From: Solenopsis invicta
Taxonomy: Eukaryota > Arthropoda > Insecta > Hymenoptera > Formicidae
Reading direction: 5' to 3'
Assembly: GCF_016802725.1 (NCBI RefSeq)
Contig: NC_052670.1
Span: 9,568,141 to 9,632,140, forward strand
DNA: 64,000 nucleotides
Position numbers and translations under genes: made by a program. Numbering within the stretch: the first letter of the stretch is position 1; the number at the start of each line of letters is the position of its first letter. Positions 38,496-50,787 of this stretch are shown here, one piece after another. The notes below the pieces were generated by a model. It did no database searches. It saw nothing but the letters and a program-made list of their open reading frames with translations, and had not been told where the DNA came from.

Positions 38496-39935
38496 GTCAG
38501 TCCCGCGCCGGTATACCAACTCCACACTCTATCACTCTCGCTTGCAGCTTGCGCTTTTCTGTTAGCACGTTACTCGTTTTTCTCTAGTGCCTGCTCTATA
38601 TGTCTCGTTCTATCGCTCGCTATATGCGTGCGCGCTGCGTCTCTCTCTCGCTCTCTCTCGCTCTATCTCTCGCAGCGTGTACATCTCTGCGTGATGCACG
38701 CGGCTTATCACCCGCGTGATTCCGCGCGCGCCACAGTATCAAGTGCGCGCCCACGTGCTGCCGATATCGCACGTTCACAGGACGAAAGCCCTTGATAAAA
38801 CGGATGTCGCGATTTTGCATGTAATACCACAAAAGTCTGGCTCGCTCGATTAAACTGATATGAAGGACCCTGCTTTTGATAGCACTTGCAAGATAGATTC
38901 ATGCATTTTTCATGAGCCTCGGTATTTCGAAAAATGTGGACTCGCCGCGTCGCGCCGCGCCGGCTGGATCCGGAGAAAATGCATCAACACGTTTTCTTTT
39001 ATTTATTTATTTGTTTTTTTTTTTTAAATATCTAGTCGTTCATTCTCCACTCAAAGCAATGAGATATTGGATTCCTGCTTGCTATAAAATAAATGAACGA
39101 CGTTAAATTAAATGGACTAATTATTTAAAAAAAAAAAAAAAGACCTGGTCAAATTGAGGTGGTTGCTGCAACGCGAACGCATAGAATCTTCGGCGGTGAT
39201 AACGAGGTTTTCACAGAATTTCAAAACGAATATTAATAAATGCTCGATAGAGGCCAATTAAGAATCACCCAGACCGACGGCGGAGCGACGGCGAAACGCA
39301 AACCCGGCGAAATTTTTCGCTAGCAACACAATTTCGTTGCGACTTAACGAGGTTTTCGATCATTATACTACGACCATTAATTAGCGTAGATAACAGCTAT
39401 TGTTGTCTGCGATGTAATTACGCTACAGCATGAAATTTCAGACGCAATCAATCTATTAACATACAAAATCGCTTAAATATAAGTCGCATAATTGTGATTG
39501 CTATTCGATAGCATTTTATTTGTTGCATGTTTGTTACAACTGATACCCGCGACACACTTTTGTGACAGTGATGCCGCGGGCAAGTTGAACCGCGAGCGGG
39601 CTTTCGGAAACTCGTTCCGACAACTCGTATCCCGGAGATAAGTCGCAGAATTTCCGACAGCCCGACGGATAAAGTGTTTTTAAATGTAGAACTATACGAG
39701 CGTTTAATAAAAAACACCCCGCGGCTTTGCGTACCAGACAGACGGACTAATATATACGCGCTTCAAGGCTTTAATCTCTTCGGAAATTCTACCACGCGGA
39801 ATAAAATTTCACTCTCGTAACTTAAACGCCGTAAATTTCAAATGGCAAAAGACCCCGCAGCTAAGTCGGCTAATAAATTCGCAATTCTTTTTTTTTAGTG
39901 TACGGTAAACAATTGAATAATTTTTACAGGCTTAA

Positions 39936-40521
39936 GGATGTATAGGACATACAGTCCCTGCAAATAAATAAAATTTGAAAATTTGTTTAATATTAACACT
40001 TCAAATAAACTATATACATATGAAATTTGTATGAATGAGATTATATTTTTATTCAATAATATATTTTTATCATTTATTTATACTCTGTTTGTTACTAAAA
40101 ATTAAATTATTTTTTACAACATTAAAAAAAAATCTCAATTTTGTTGTATAAGTTCTTTAAGTATTCAAGACAATTTATATTTCATTGCGATTGTCTATTT
40201 AGTTATTTTGTAAAAAATAAATAAATTTTGTTCATTTTATAAAACTGATCTCTGCAACGAAACTTTATATAAATTATCTTGAATATTTAAAAAAACTACT
40301 TAAAAAACATTCAAATTTTTTTCATCATTTCTTATTTCATTACTTCATTATTAATTATAATTTTATTGGAGCACATATCTACTTCTTATTGAAATAATTT
40401 TTTATCCAGATAGAAAATCGTCGCCAAATTTTTTTCTAATGCTTTCAAATGCAATATAAAATAATCTGTAATGTTTTTCTTAATAATTATCTTAAGGTTT
40501 TGAGAAATGTCCTATACATCC
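39936..40521. mobile_element. piggyBac-like MITE with TTAA target sites
   Basis: The 586-bp element is bounded by GGATGTATAGGACAT at the left and ATGTCCTATACATCC at the right, a perfect 15-bp inverted repeat. TTAA lies immediately outside both ends (39932-39935 and 40522-40525). TTAA duplication is the hallmark of piggyBac-type transposition. The interior is AT-rich without an ORF, so the element is non-autonomous. Confidence 0.85.
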
Positions 40522-41939
40522 TTAACAAATTATATTTAGATGAGATGGTAATAATTTAAATTTATTATTATTGGAACCCGCAATTTGCACATTATCGTTA
40601 GAAAGGAACTTCTCTGTGTCGAATGATCATGTAATAGTGTTTATAATTCTCGCACAATTTTTAAGTTAATGCGAAAACCGAAAAAGCATCGTCCCCTCCC
40701 CCCACCCCATCCAAAGAAATTTTTCACTTATTCTATCGTGCGAAGGACGATGCGATGTCCCAACTGGCTTGACGCTCAAACAGAACGAATCACATGGAAG
40801 CGCATTACTTGGGAAGCTTCTTTGCAGATTCGTTCTAGCCGCATATTGCCGGATCGAAACTTAAGCAGCATCGCTCGTTCATTGATGTCGCAACGACGTC
40901 TGAAATGTGCGTGAAATAAGGACGGTGCCCACATTTTCAGAATATGCATGCTGACTCGACAACGATGGTTTCATGAATGACAAACGCGTGGCCATGTAGA
41001 TAGTATAGCCTTGCTGTATCGAGAGCTTGTTTGTCAGAAATCTACAGCGTGCATGTCGTATCGATCGCGACGATAAAAAGCTCTTAACGCACGTTGCATG
41101 TTGCACTTATTTCTGTATACTCCTCAATTCCCATTTTTTTTGTCCACATATTGGAATCCGAGAGAGGACATAACCATCGATTGAAGAATAATATTTTATG
41201 TGAGGTTATCCTCCTCCTGATAAATATGCTAGACTTCTAGCGACGTCGTATCTATGTGCGCGCTATGCAAGCCCGATAAAAACGCCTCGTGCAGGAATTT
41301 TGTATCGAACGCCCTTAGAGCGTGATTGGTTTAAATTTTCACTGTGTTCGGGATGCGTCCAAAAATAGTTATCGATGACGAACGTGATCGCTGGGTCGTG
41401 CCTCAGGCTATAGCCGTCCGTTAATAAATAATTCGGTGGAGATTGGAAGCGCGTAGGAAGTCAATGCCATGACTTTCTGTCCTAAATTATTACCATTATC
41501 GTCCGTTAACCGTTCGCAAACGTTTAGTATTACGCATTACGCTCAATTATGTTCTTTAATTTGAATATTTCCGGGCTACCCCCCACCTGCCTTCGCTTAG
41601 CCCACGTCGGCGTGGCTAAAATGGACTTCGATTTTCCGCGCTAAAGGTCCTACCAAATAGACAGTGTTTGCCGACTGAAAAATACATTTGCACACTTATC
41701 AAGCACACTCTCTTTGTCTTATAAATAAATATTTTCCATTCCTTTACACGTTGCTGAATATTTTATGACGCGCATACGCTTGCCGCCGCGTAAGCTCTTA
41801 CAAGTATGCAAGTTACTCACAAATGCAAGTTAATATACAATATTTCAACTTGGCCATTTTTAACCCGAAGAACTATAGTCAGACAAATTCTGTTGAAGGA
41901 ATTGTAGCGGCTAAAGCTTATTGGACTGATCGTAAAAAC

Positions 41940-42170
41940 TAGCAAAAACATTGCAGAATATTGCTACAATGTTTCAACAATGCCGCAGCAGCGATAAAAA
42001 AATGTCCGCTTCAGAAATACTGATACGTAATGTCGCAGCAACGTTAATACAATATTGTATATGTTGCGGCAATGTCGCTGCAACATTAGGTATTAATATT
42101 TCTGCAGCGGACATTTCACCAGTGCTGCGCGTTGCTGAAAAATTGCAGCAATATTCCGCAATGCTCTTTC
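41940..42170. mobile_element. Palindromic element built on GCAGCAA/ATTGC steps
   Basis: The left arm (ATTGCAGAATATTGCTACAAT, AATGTCCGCTTCAGAAATA) is inverted on the right arm (ATTGCAGCAATATTCCGCAAT, TATTTCTGCAGCGGACATT). Inside, short units of CAACATTG/GCAGCGACATTGC recur in both directions. The symmetry yields similar Ile/Ala/Asn-rich ORFs on both strands, which are not genes. Confidence 0.75.
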
Positions 42171-43101
42171 TCATGCTGTGCTGTACGGGTTTTGATTTGC
42201 CACATTGAGCTCTATTAAAATTTGAACATAAATCGCAACAATTGGACCATACAGTTCAATAATAAGGATTCCCATTTAACATCTGAAACGGAGCCTGACT
42301 TCACTTGTTTGCGATTATTGCGAGATATATGATCGACCATCTCGTATAAGCGCCAGCGAGCGGATTATGTACACAAACGACATCCTTGCACCTGGGTTCC
42401 CCGGATCATTAAATTGACGATTGTTCCATGAACGCTGAACAATCGTACTTCGTATTTCTGATTATTACGTCGTACCTTCGATTAAACAAACGGAGCACGG
42501 TGGAACGGAGTAAAATCTCATTTCACTCAGGGGAAACGTCAGATATGTGGGCAAGGATAACGAGATACCGCTCTCCCTCTCTCTTTCTCTCTATCTCTCA
42601 CTATCTTTCTCAATCGCGATATATCAGCGCGATCAGAAACGTCGGAGGATTAAGTGCGCGCGATACGACGCGTGAAAGCATCGCTTGGTTCCAGACGGGG
42701 GAGGGCTGGAGAATAAATGCGAGTCCATTCCGTGATATTTCTCCCTTGTTCGCGGCCATCCGTGTGCATTTATAGATCGAAGCGCGCGCGCACGGGAGAC
42801 GGAGAACATTATTTTACCGTAGTCCCCACAATCACGGCCGCCGCACATCACGCGTACGGTATTAACAAAAGCGTAGAGAAAACGCGATAACATTTCCATT
42901 TACCGGATTGGTCGCGGCGCGTCTCGGCTCGAATTTCCGTTCATCCCATTCGTGCGAAAATGCCATTGCTGTAATACATACGCGCGATGCGGCGCGAGTC
43001 TTAATTCGGTTTCCCGGAAAGAAACTCGCGCATCAATCTTGCACGATAAACGGGTAATGAATAAAGCAGGAACGCGCGCGAGCAGTGCGTGAACAATTGC
43101 T

Positions 43102-43102
<1 letters not shown>

Positions 43103-43142
<40 letters not shown>
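43103..43142. repeat. (GA)n microsatellite
   Basis: A pure GA run of about 40 bp in a CpG-rich part of intron 3. Confidence 0.9.
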
Positions 43143-43143
<1 letters not shown>

Positions 43144-43675
43144 GCGGGAGAGAACGTGGCGGAAACGCGTCGCTTAAAGCCGACGCGCGATGTATCATTT
43201 AAATCCAGTTTTATAATTCCGGTTGATCGCCATTAATCTCGACGCGAAGGGTTAATTGCCACTCGATCGCGGACCTACCGAATATCATCTCCGGGCGAAA
43301 GAGGCGAACGCGAAGCCCGTCGAAAAATACAGCGCCGCTGTTGACGCAACAAATGACTTCCCTTGTTACGTCAGTTGTATGTACACGTGCGATTAATACC
43401 GATCGGCTCAAAAGCACGGACAGCTCACATTTATCGGGGCGCACAGTAGACAAAAACGCGCCGGCGACACGGGCACGCTTGCAAGCCCACGCGAGAGAGC
43501 GGGCTGTCTAATTGATGGTCTCACCCTTTTCTTCGCGGCGTGGCGCGTGACCTGACCCATTTGTGCGGCCGTCTTCGGCTTACACAGTACGTACACATAC
43601 AGCACGAAATCAATCCTACGAGGTTGTCGGGTTAGAGCTCGTCGTGGATCAAGATCTCTATCGGCCCTCGTGCCC

Positions 43676-43680
<5 letters not shown>

Positions 43681-43712
<32 letters not shown>
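43681..43712. repeat. (TC)n microsatellite
   Basis: A pure TC run of about 32 bp, in the opposite orientation to the GA run 540 bp upstream, so the two could pair in a transcript. Confidence 0.9.
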
Positions 43713-43714
<2 letters not shown>

Positions 43715-44141
43715 CCCTGTACTTAATTTAGCGGCCACAAACGCCCGCCGCCGTCGCGCGAATTCGTTTGAGGGCCACGCGGAAAGGGGCTGATATCCCA
43801 AGGATAAGCATACTATTATCCGATTAGACCGAGCCGATAATCCCGAGCGCCAAAAATGGCGCTCGACTAGGGAAAGAAAAGATCTCCGGCGCTATGACAT
43901 ATGTTCGGGGGAAGGTTCGATCTCCCGCAGTTTCAGCGAAAGTGTCATTCGCGAGAGCGGCAAAGCGGCACTACTCAGAGGCAATTATCGGGAATTATCG
44001 CTAAAGGGATTGCCTGCCATTGAGACTAATGAACAGTTCGTCGCGATTGCAATTGTCACGATCGCAGAATTTTGTGACGCGATTTATCCGACGCAGCAAT
44101 GATTGTTAGCAGTACTTGAATAGTACAAGAATATCGGGAAA

Positions 44142-44820
44142 GCAGTGTTTGCTGTTATCTATAAAATTATCTAGATAAAGAAGTAGCTTCATCCCGTTTT
44201 TATCTAGATTATTATAATGTACATTATTTTTATCTTAAATAAAAAAAAGAATTATTTTTTTCAAATTAGCCAAGATAATGTGAACAATAATGAGAATGAG
44301 AGAAGTATAATAATACTTAGGGCTTCAATCTCCAAGTTACCATCCTAAGAAAAGATTTTTTTAAAAAGATAACGAGAGGGTTGCAAAATTCCTTGTCAGC
44401 GGAATGCAGCCCAGATTGCATAAGTCAGTAAAAATTGTACTCAAAACTATAAATTCGAAAACTTTCGCAAGAAATTTTCAATTATGTAACGTAAGTTTAT
44501 ATATTCTTCTTATTTTTTAAGTTTCTTATTTGCGTTATTGATTCAAATATTTTTTGTCATATTAAATTATTTGAAGAATTTTCGTTTTAAAAAAATAAAG
44601 CTTTAGATATAAAAATATGAACATATTGTTTTCATATTCTAAATTATTTTGCTCAATAGCAATGTTATATAAAAATTATTTACATAAAACCATGTATTAT
44701 AATTTTATTTCTTATTTAGATAAATTAAAATTAGGCCTTTCTCTTATCCTAAATACATTTACGTGTAACTTATCTTATCTCTATCTAGATAATTTGAAAG
44801 TTACCTAAGCGCAACACTGC
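44142..44820. mobile_element. 679-bp TIR element with 6-bp target duplication
   Basis: The left end GCAGTGTTTGC is inverted at the right end as GCGCAACACTGC. A second inverted block, AAATTATCTAGATA at the left and TATCTAGATAATTT at the right, lies about 20 bp inside. GGGAAA occurs directly outside both ends (44136-44141 and 44821-44826), consistent with a 6-bp target site duplication. The interior is AT-rich and has no transposase ORF. I cannot assign the superfamily. Confidence 0.75.
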
Positions 44821-46062
44821 GGGAAAAATGGGCGATGAATGATGGATCTATCGTGCAAAAGATACAATTACACGCCGATATATTACATAGCGAGCAATGT
44901 CGTTTTGCGCCGACAAGTCGCGGATTTCGTTAAGTCCCCCTCGATATTCCTTCCGATATTTTACCTCGCGATAATTACATTTCGTGCCTATTATGTATAT
45001 TTACCATCACATTTTCGTCGAGTGAAACGCTACTTTCGAAGAGTTAATTTTTAACGTGCCACCCTTCATTTTTGTAGATTACGAAAAAATTAAGTTGCAA
45101 CAGTTTTATTCGTCGACATTACATCTCGTAGAAAAAAAAGGTGGTAATTTTTTTCGAAGAGCTACATTTTATGGAGGCAGTGTACCGTGTTTATCGTAAA
45201 TTTCAACTCTCTTTTTCTCCACGGATAGTCAAACGTATTTGCCCTAACTTGTAATGTTCACGCTAGTTCGCGGGACGTATTCATACCGTGAGGTGAAAAA
45301 AAGAAGAAAGAAAAAAAAGAGAAATACGGGACCGACGTTGACGTGAGAACGTTCGGATTATATCGCGCGAAGCGATGGCTGCGGCCATTCGGCTCGGCAG
45401 CATGTTAATTCTGAGCATCGATCTCCCTCGAGCTGCCGAGAGTGTCCGAAAACGAAATGGAAGCCCGTATATTTGCTCGCCTCTCTTTCTCTATGATAGC
45501 ACTGACCCTTTCCCGATATTTTCACAGAAGAAATTCCGCGCGGAAATATGATTTCAACGCGCATAATTAAGGAATGTAAAAGGGTTACGCGATAGAGCCC
45601 TTCTATAAATTTACAAAGCTTAATGGCTACATACTTGTTTACTCAAAGTTTAAAGAGAGCTTAGTTGATTCTCCTCATATTCCCTCTTTTTATCCGCTGT
45701 AAAACCGCCGTAATACCTGGCGAGACGAGTTACTTGAGCAGCACCAATTGGATAGTTTTTCATCAGCTTGTGCCCTTATCCGCGACTGAAATGCCTCGTT
45801 CGCAATGTTACGGTTGACTCGTATCACTCGAAAATACGGCACGTAATATCCCAAGTGACGCCTGTTCGATTTCCTGTTCGAGTGACACACTCGAACGTGT
45901 ACGTGTCTCGTGTCACTTCAATCCGCGCGGCCATCTAATCCCGCGATATAGGCCATTCACCCAAACTTTAGAGTTATACCGATAGAATTGTAGAGCTACC
46001 GTTATCGGTAGATAGATATGGGTAGTGCCGCACTTTGTCACGTGAAACTGTAATTGGCGCTA

Positions 46063-46515
46063 CACTGTTAAACTCGTAGTGTCGAATTTTGAGTTATTTT
46101 TGATCATTCTCTTATAGATCGCCATTGCTCCTACTTATGCCATTAATTTAAACTAAAACACGTAAAGTTAAGCAAGTTTACTATAAAAATGTTAAATTTG
46201 TCTCAAATCTATTATTCGCAAGGTATATTGCTTAATACTGGCATTCTTTACTTTAAAACTAAGAAGTTTAATAAGAATTAATTAGATGAGGTTGTTCTTT
46301 TAATTACATATTGTATTTTTTGTTAAAATAAAAAAAAAGTAAACAGTAAAAATATCTAGGCTCAAAAGATTGAATGCAATCAATTAAAATACTGAACTTC
46401 TTAAAAGTAAATTAATCACAAAATAATAAATTTTTCTACACGCATAGAGGTTAAAAATAACGAAATGTTACTTAACTCGATTGGCTTGAATTCGATACTT
46501 CAATATTTAACAGTG
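46063..46515. mobile_element. TA-flanked TIR element, about 453 bp
   Basis: The ends CACTGTTAAA and TTTAACAGTG are perfect inverted repeats, with TA directly outside each. A second shared block, TCGAATT, is inverted about 20 bp inward. This fits a Tc1/mariner-type non-autonomous element. Confidence 0.7.
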
Positions 46516-48029
46516 TAACTTGGACTGCGTAATACGATCCATGGTTCTAGTAGCGACAATGCCGTCCTCCCCTAAGACAGATCGTCTTCCCTCGTTCCGG
46601 CATATTCCAAAGCACTCCAAATCTCTTCCGTAGAAAGATAGGGGATACGTTTTCCCCCGATAATGCATCCCCTTTTCTAAAAATTGCTCAACGCCCGACA
46701 AATATACGAGAAAGATTATTATGGATATACTCGGTCGCGTCACATTCGCGAGTCCGCGCGGAAATAACGCGGTAGAATCCCGCATGATTCCAAACATAGC
46801 GCGCTCTTTTCTTTCCACCTACATATCCGCCGTGAGGCGTCGCGAGGCGTTCGCGACGGAAGCACGTCATTAATCTGGATAGCGTGGGAAACGTTCAATA
46901 CGACGATTTCAAAAGCGCACGTACGCCGTTCCGTCTTCGCGAGGAAACAGTGAATTCCTGTTTCTAATAGACCTACGCGCCGAAGCAGATCCGCGTGTAA
47001 TCCACGATTTTCGCTCGCGTCTTTCGCGGCAGCCGAATTCCCGGTCGCGAAAAAACGAAAAAAAAAATAATAATAATAATAAAGGAGGAAAGGAATAAGA
47101 ACGGAAACGCGGATCGCGTTTTGCCAGCGGCGTCGCTCACTGGTCGGTTTCGAATAAATTCGTGGGTCGCGTTTTGAGTATATCCTGAGCGGCGGTGAGT
47201 GGCGAGTGTGTATCGGGACCCTGACCTAGAAACCAACGCGTATCGATCGTAACTAGCGAATCCGCACTTGGGGCTCGCCTTCCTTTTCCCTTCCTTTAAC
47301 TCCGATGCTTTAACGTCATCCAGACACCACTCGAGATAATGCCGACGACGGCGACCGAGGACCCGCTGTTTCCACGGCGCTTTCGGACCAGCTGTCCGCG
47401 CGCCGTTGTGCCCCATCCTCAAGAGTTTTTCCTCTCTTCTCTTAAGATCTTGCTGAAAAGAAAAATCTCCATATTCTCATTATTTACAAGTGCGGTCCGC
47501 GATCGCGGGAGCTTCCGATCGAATTACGTAAGAAGTCGTTCTATATACCACGTCGTTTTAATGAAATTAAGCGCAGCTTGCATACCGTCGAACACAATGT
47601 GAAGCGCTAAACAAAAGAGACGCTGAGAGTTGCAAAAATTAATGTTACAACTGCAAATCGCGCGAGAATGTTGAGCTTGCTCATCACCTGCACTTTGTGA
47701 TTTCACGGTATTGTTCTTTTTTTTTATTATTATTAACTCGTGACGCAATGCGGTATACATTGAGGTGTCTCTACCATTGATTAATCATAGCGTACTTCTA
47801 AAAAAAAGTCGCTCGTCGCGATTGATAATGAAAGTAAATGAAGAGGCGGCGGACGCGGTCAAAGTGTGTAGCCGACTTCTTTTCCTGAGCACCGAGACCT
47901 CTATTAACGAGGAACTAATCTAGGAGCTTAAGCGACTCCTGCCGAAGATTATAAGCCCTATCATAAATTCATAGGAATATCTGACCACAAGAAATTTTGC
48001 AGAGATTGGCATGAGCCAAATACCGTACG

Positions 48030-48054
48030 AAAAAAAAAAAAAAAAAAAAAAAAA
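48030..48054. repeat. Poly-A run
   Basis: A 25-bp A homopolymer followed by A-rich DNA. It could be the tail of a retroposed sequence, but no upstream body or target duplication is recognisable. Confidence 0.8.
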
Positions 48055-50764
48055 TTAAATAAAATAAAACGAAAGACAAAATAAAATATTTATATTCTTA
48101 TGTTAAAGGAGGAAATAAACGCGCGCAAAATGTACTAAATACTTGATTCATAGCAGGTGCACATACAACATTAAAGAAACATAACTATCGCTGGTAAGGC
48201 ATTCTTGAAATACACGGACTCGCGACGGACGTGCAAATAAGAGCGCGAAGAATTCTCGCGCTATGAAAAAGAATTATATTAAATTTATGTTATGTTTACA
48301 TTATGTTTTGCACTGCTATATCAAGAAGAAAGCCGTTCACTTGCGCCTAACAGATTTCCCAGTACCTTAACGTATCTAGAAATGGAAAAGTTGGCATAGA
48401 CAATCTAAGTTTGTATAGCGCTTGACAATTACATTAGTAGGTCACAGATGTATCAACCTGTTTGTTAAACTTTATTACTCCATTTTATTGCGATTGGTAT
48501 TATCTGCTTTATTCTGCGCTGTATAGCCTTCGAATTATTTATCAACAGGATTATACGTACATACCAATGACACCACGCATAAGCATTATACGCACGATCT
48601 TCTACGCAATCGTTCGAATCGCATCGCGCCGACCGTCTTTCGGTGCGACGAATGATAATTAGTTTTACATAATGGTTCTAATAGTTAATCTTTAAACGTT
48701 AAAATCGTCCTTTTATAAAGCTGAATTATTAATAGAACCTTTTTTTTTTTTAATTAAAAAGAATAATTTGCCAGGAAATTCACGTAAAAGCTTAATCGAA
48801 TAGAGAAGAGCAAATTCATCTCTTCAAAATCCATATGACATTAATGCGAGTATTTCATGTATACTCCGATGAAAAATTCATGCAATTGAATGATATGAAA
48901 ATTGTGGCGGAAAAAGTCAACAACGTATAGCGATTTTTGCACTCGCAATTTTGACATTTCGCGAAACACATTTTGTGGCCGAAATTCAGCAGAATCTGCG
49001 GCGGTTTCTGTGTATCCCTGTGGTTTCTGGCCGAAGGCGGCGCGCGAGTGCGAGCAATCAATCACGTCGGGTTTTGCATTAGAATTACCTAGCACCCACG
49101 CCTTAATCGCTTACACGCGAGGCGGTATTCGATACCGGCCGACAACGAGAGGCCTCCCGGTTAACAGAATCGATCGACCTTAGTCAAAGTGTTTGGCAAA
49201 AGAAGCGCGGCATCGATTTTGCTGAGAGTTCTCGGGGCGCGCCGAAACGACGAGAGAGTATAGGGGGGCTGTAACAGGATGTAAAGGGCAAGGGTCTCTT
49301 GGTACAATCTTCGAGTACGTGGACGATCGCGATAGTTGATAAAACGTTTCTTCCCTCTAGCCACACACAATGCACACAATCACGTTATACGATATATCGA
49401 TTTTCACGTATAAAATTCATGTTACTTTTATACCACATCGTTTTCGATCATTTTTTGAACTTAACTTTTGAATGAAAGACCATGTGTTGCTGTAAATCTC
49501 CTCGGTTGTATGGAGAGTGTCTGCTCCCAGTCTGTTCACAGTCTACGAAATAGCAAGCGTAAACGATAGAGCGAGCACTCGAAGTCCGGTTCAATTTTCT
49601 GTGTAATTCGCTAAACGGGGCCGGATTACGGCGAAACTCGTTCACCCCCTGTACTACTCCGTGACCATTTTGAATTTAAAAGAAGATTACTCCGAGACGA
49701 GTTATTGAAATCTGACGGAAACGAGTTATTGAAACCTTCGCCGTCTATATAAGAAAGACAGCGTTTTCGAATCAACTCGGCCGGCATGCTTTCAGGAATT
49801 TAATAGTCCTTGATTTAGGTGACTCTCCCTGTGCAGTCTGAATTTATAATGATAATCCCCGCGTTATCGAACCTTCTTCGAAGACAAAATGTATCATTGA
49901 GATAAATGAGATGATTCATATAAGACGTACGGCGAATTCCGGTTACTTTCTTCTATAACTGTGCATGCAAGTATTAATATTGATAAATTTTCTAAATCAA
50001 ATTAAGTTTTCTATATAAATTTGTGCACAGATAACTGCAAATTTATTTGTTCTGTTACAAAATTTGAAACAAAATCGAAGAAAAAAATGTTGCAATTTTT
50101 AGGACAATTTAAAATTTGCAGTTTAAATAAACAAACTACGTTAGTGTTAACAATTAGTTTCAATCCGATCTCAATTCGACTAACGATAAGTTACTCGCTC
50201 GTCCAGTGACATCTAATTCCAATAGCTAAGCCCTCTAAAGCTCTTTTTCTCTTTTTTATCTGGTCGAATAACGTTACACTCCATTCGGTAACTCGACAAA
50301 TACAAAAGTATGTCACCTATTGACTTAGTAGCTACCGTTCCACAACGAGGAACAGGATACCCCTTGTTAGCTTTTCATGCCCCCGTAGTCTTTAACTATG
50401 CGCAAATTCCTCACTGTCAAATAACTATAGAAAACATTTCCAACCAACGGACGGACGGACGCGTCGCAACTTTCGCGCATTATTCGACGTCACATTTCTC
50501 ATTCCCGACTAAACTGACGCTTTTAATTGTTTATAAAACGAGAACCGGGCAGCCCGAGTAAATGCGGGGTTGATTGAGTTTTGTGGGTTAACAGGCGGCG
50601 TGCTCTGTCGAGTCCCCGCTCCCATATCACGCCGACCTACGAACCTACCAACTCCGATTTACGACCGTTACAACTGCCGACCGAAGCTTTCCTTTATCTC
50701 GAAACTAGTAATCGACTGTGAGTTTAACAGATTGAGACACGACAGCTAGCCGACCTCTTCCTCG

Positions 50765-50787
50765 GTCTCTCTCTCTCTCTCTCTCTT
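50765..50787. repeat. (CT)n microsatellite
   Basis: A short CT run inside a pyrimidine-rich block. Confidence 0.8.

Noticed and set aside
41951..42208. ORFs on both strands in the palindrome
   Set aside because: They mirror each other because the DNA is palindromic.
43905..43940. GGTTCGATCTC resembling a tRNA B box
   Set aside because: No matching A box, anticodon stem or acceptor stem at the right distance.
46973..47422. Minus-strand 149-codon ORF
   Set aside because: Contains an Ile/Phe run from an AT-rich simple repeat and no recognisable family; in a CpG-rich block with few stops.
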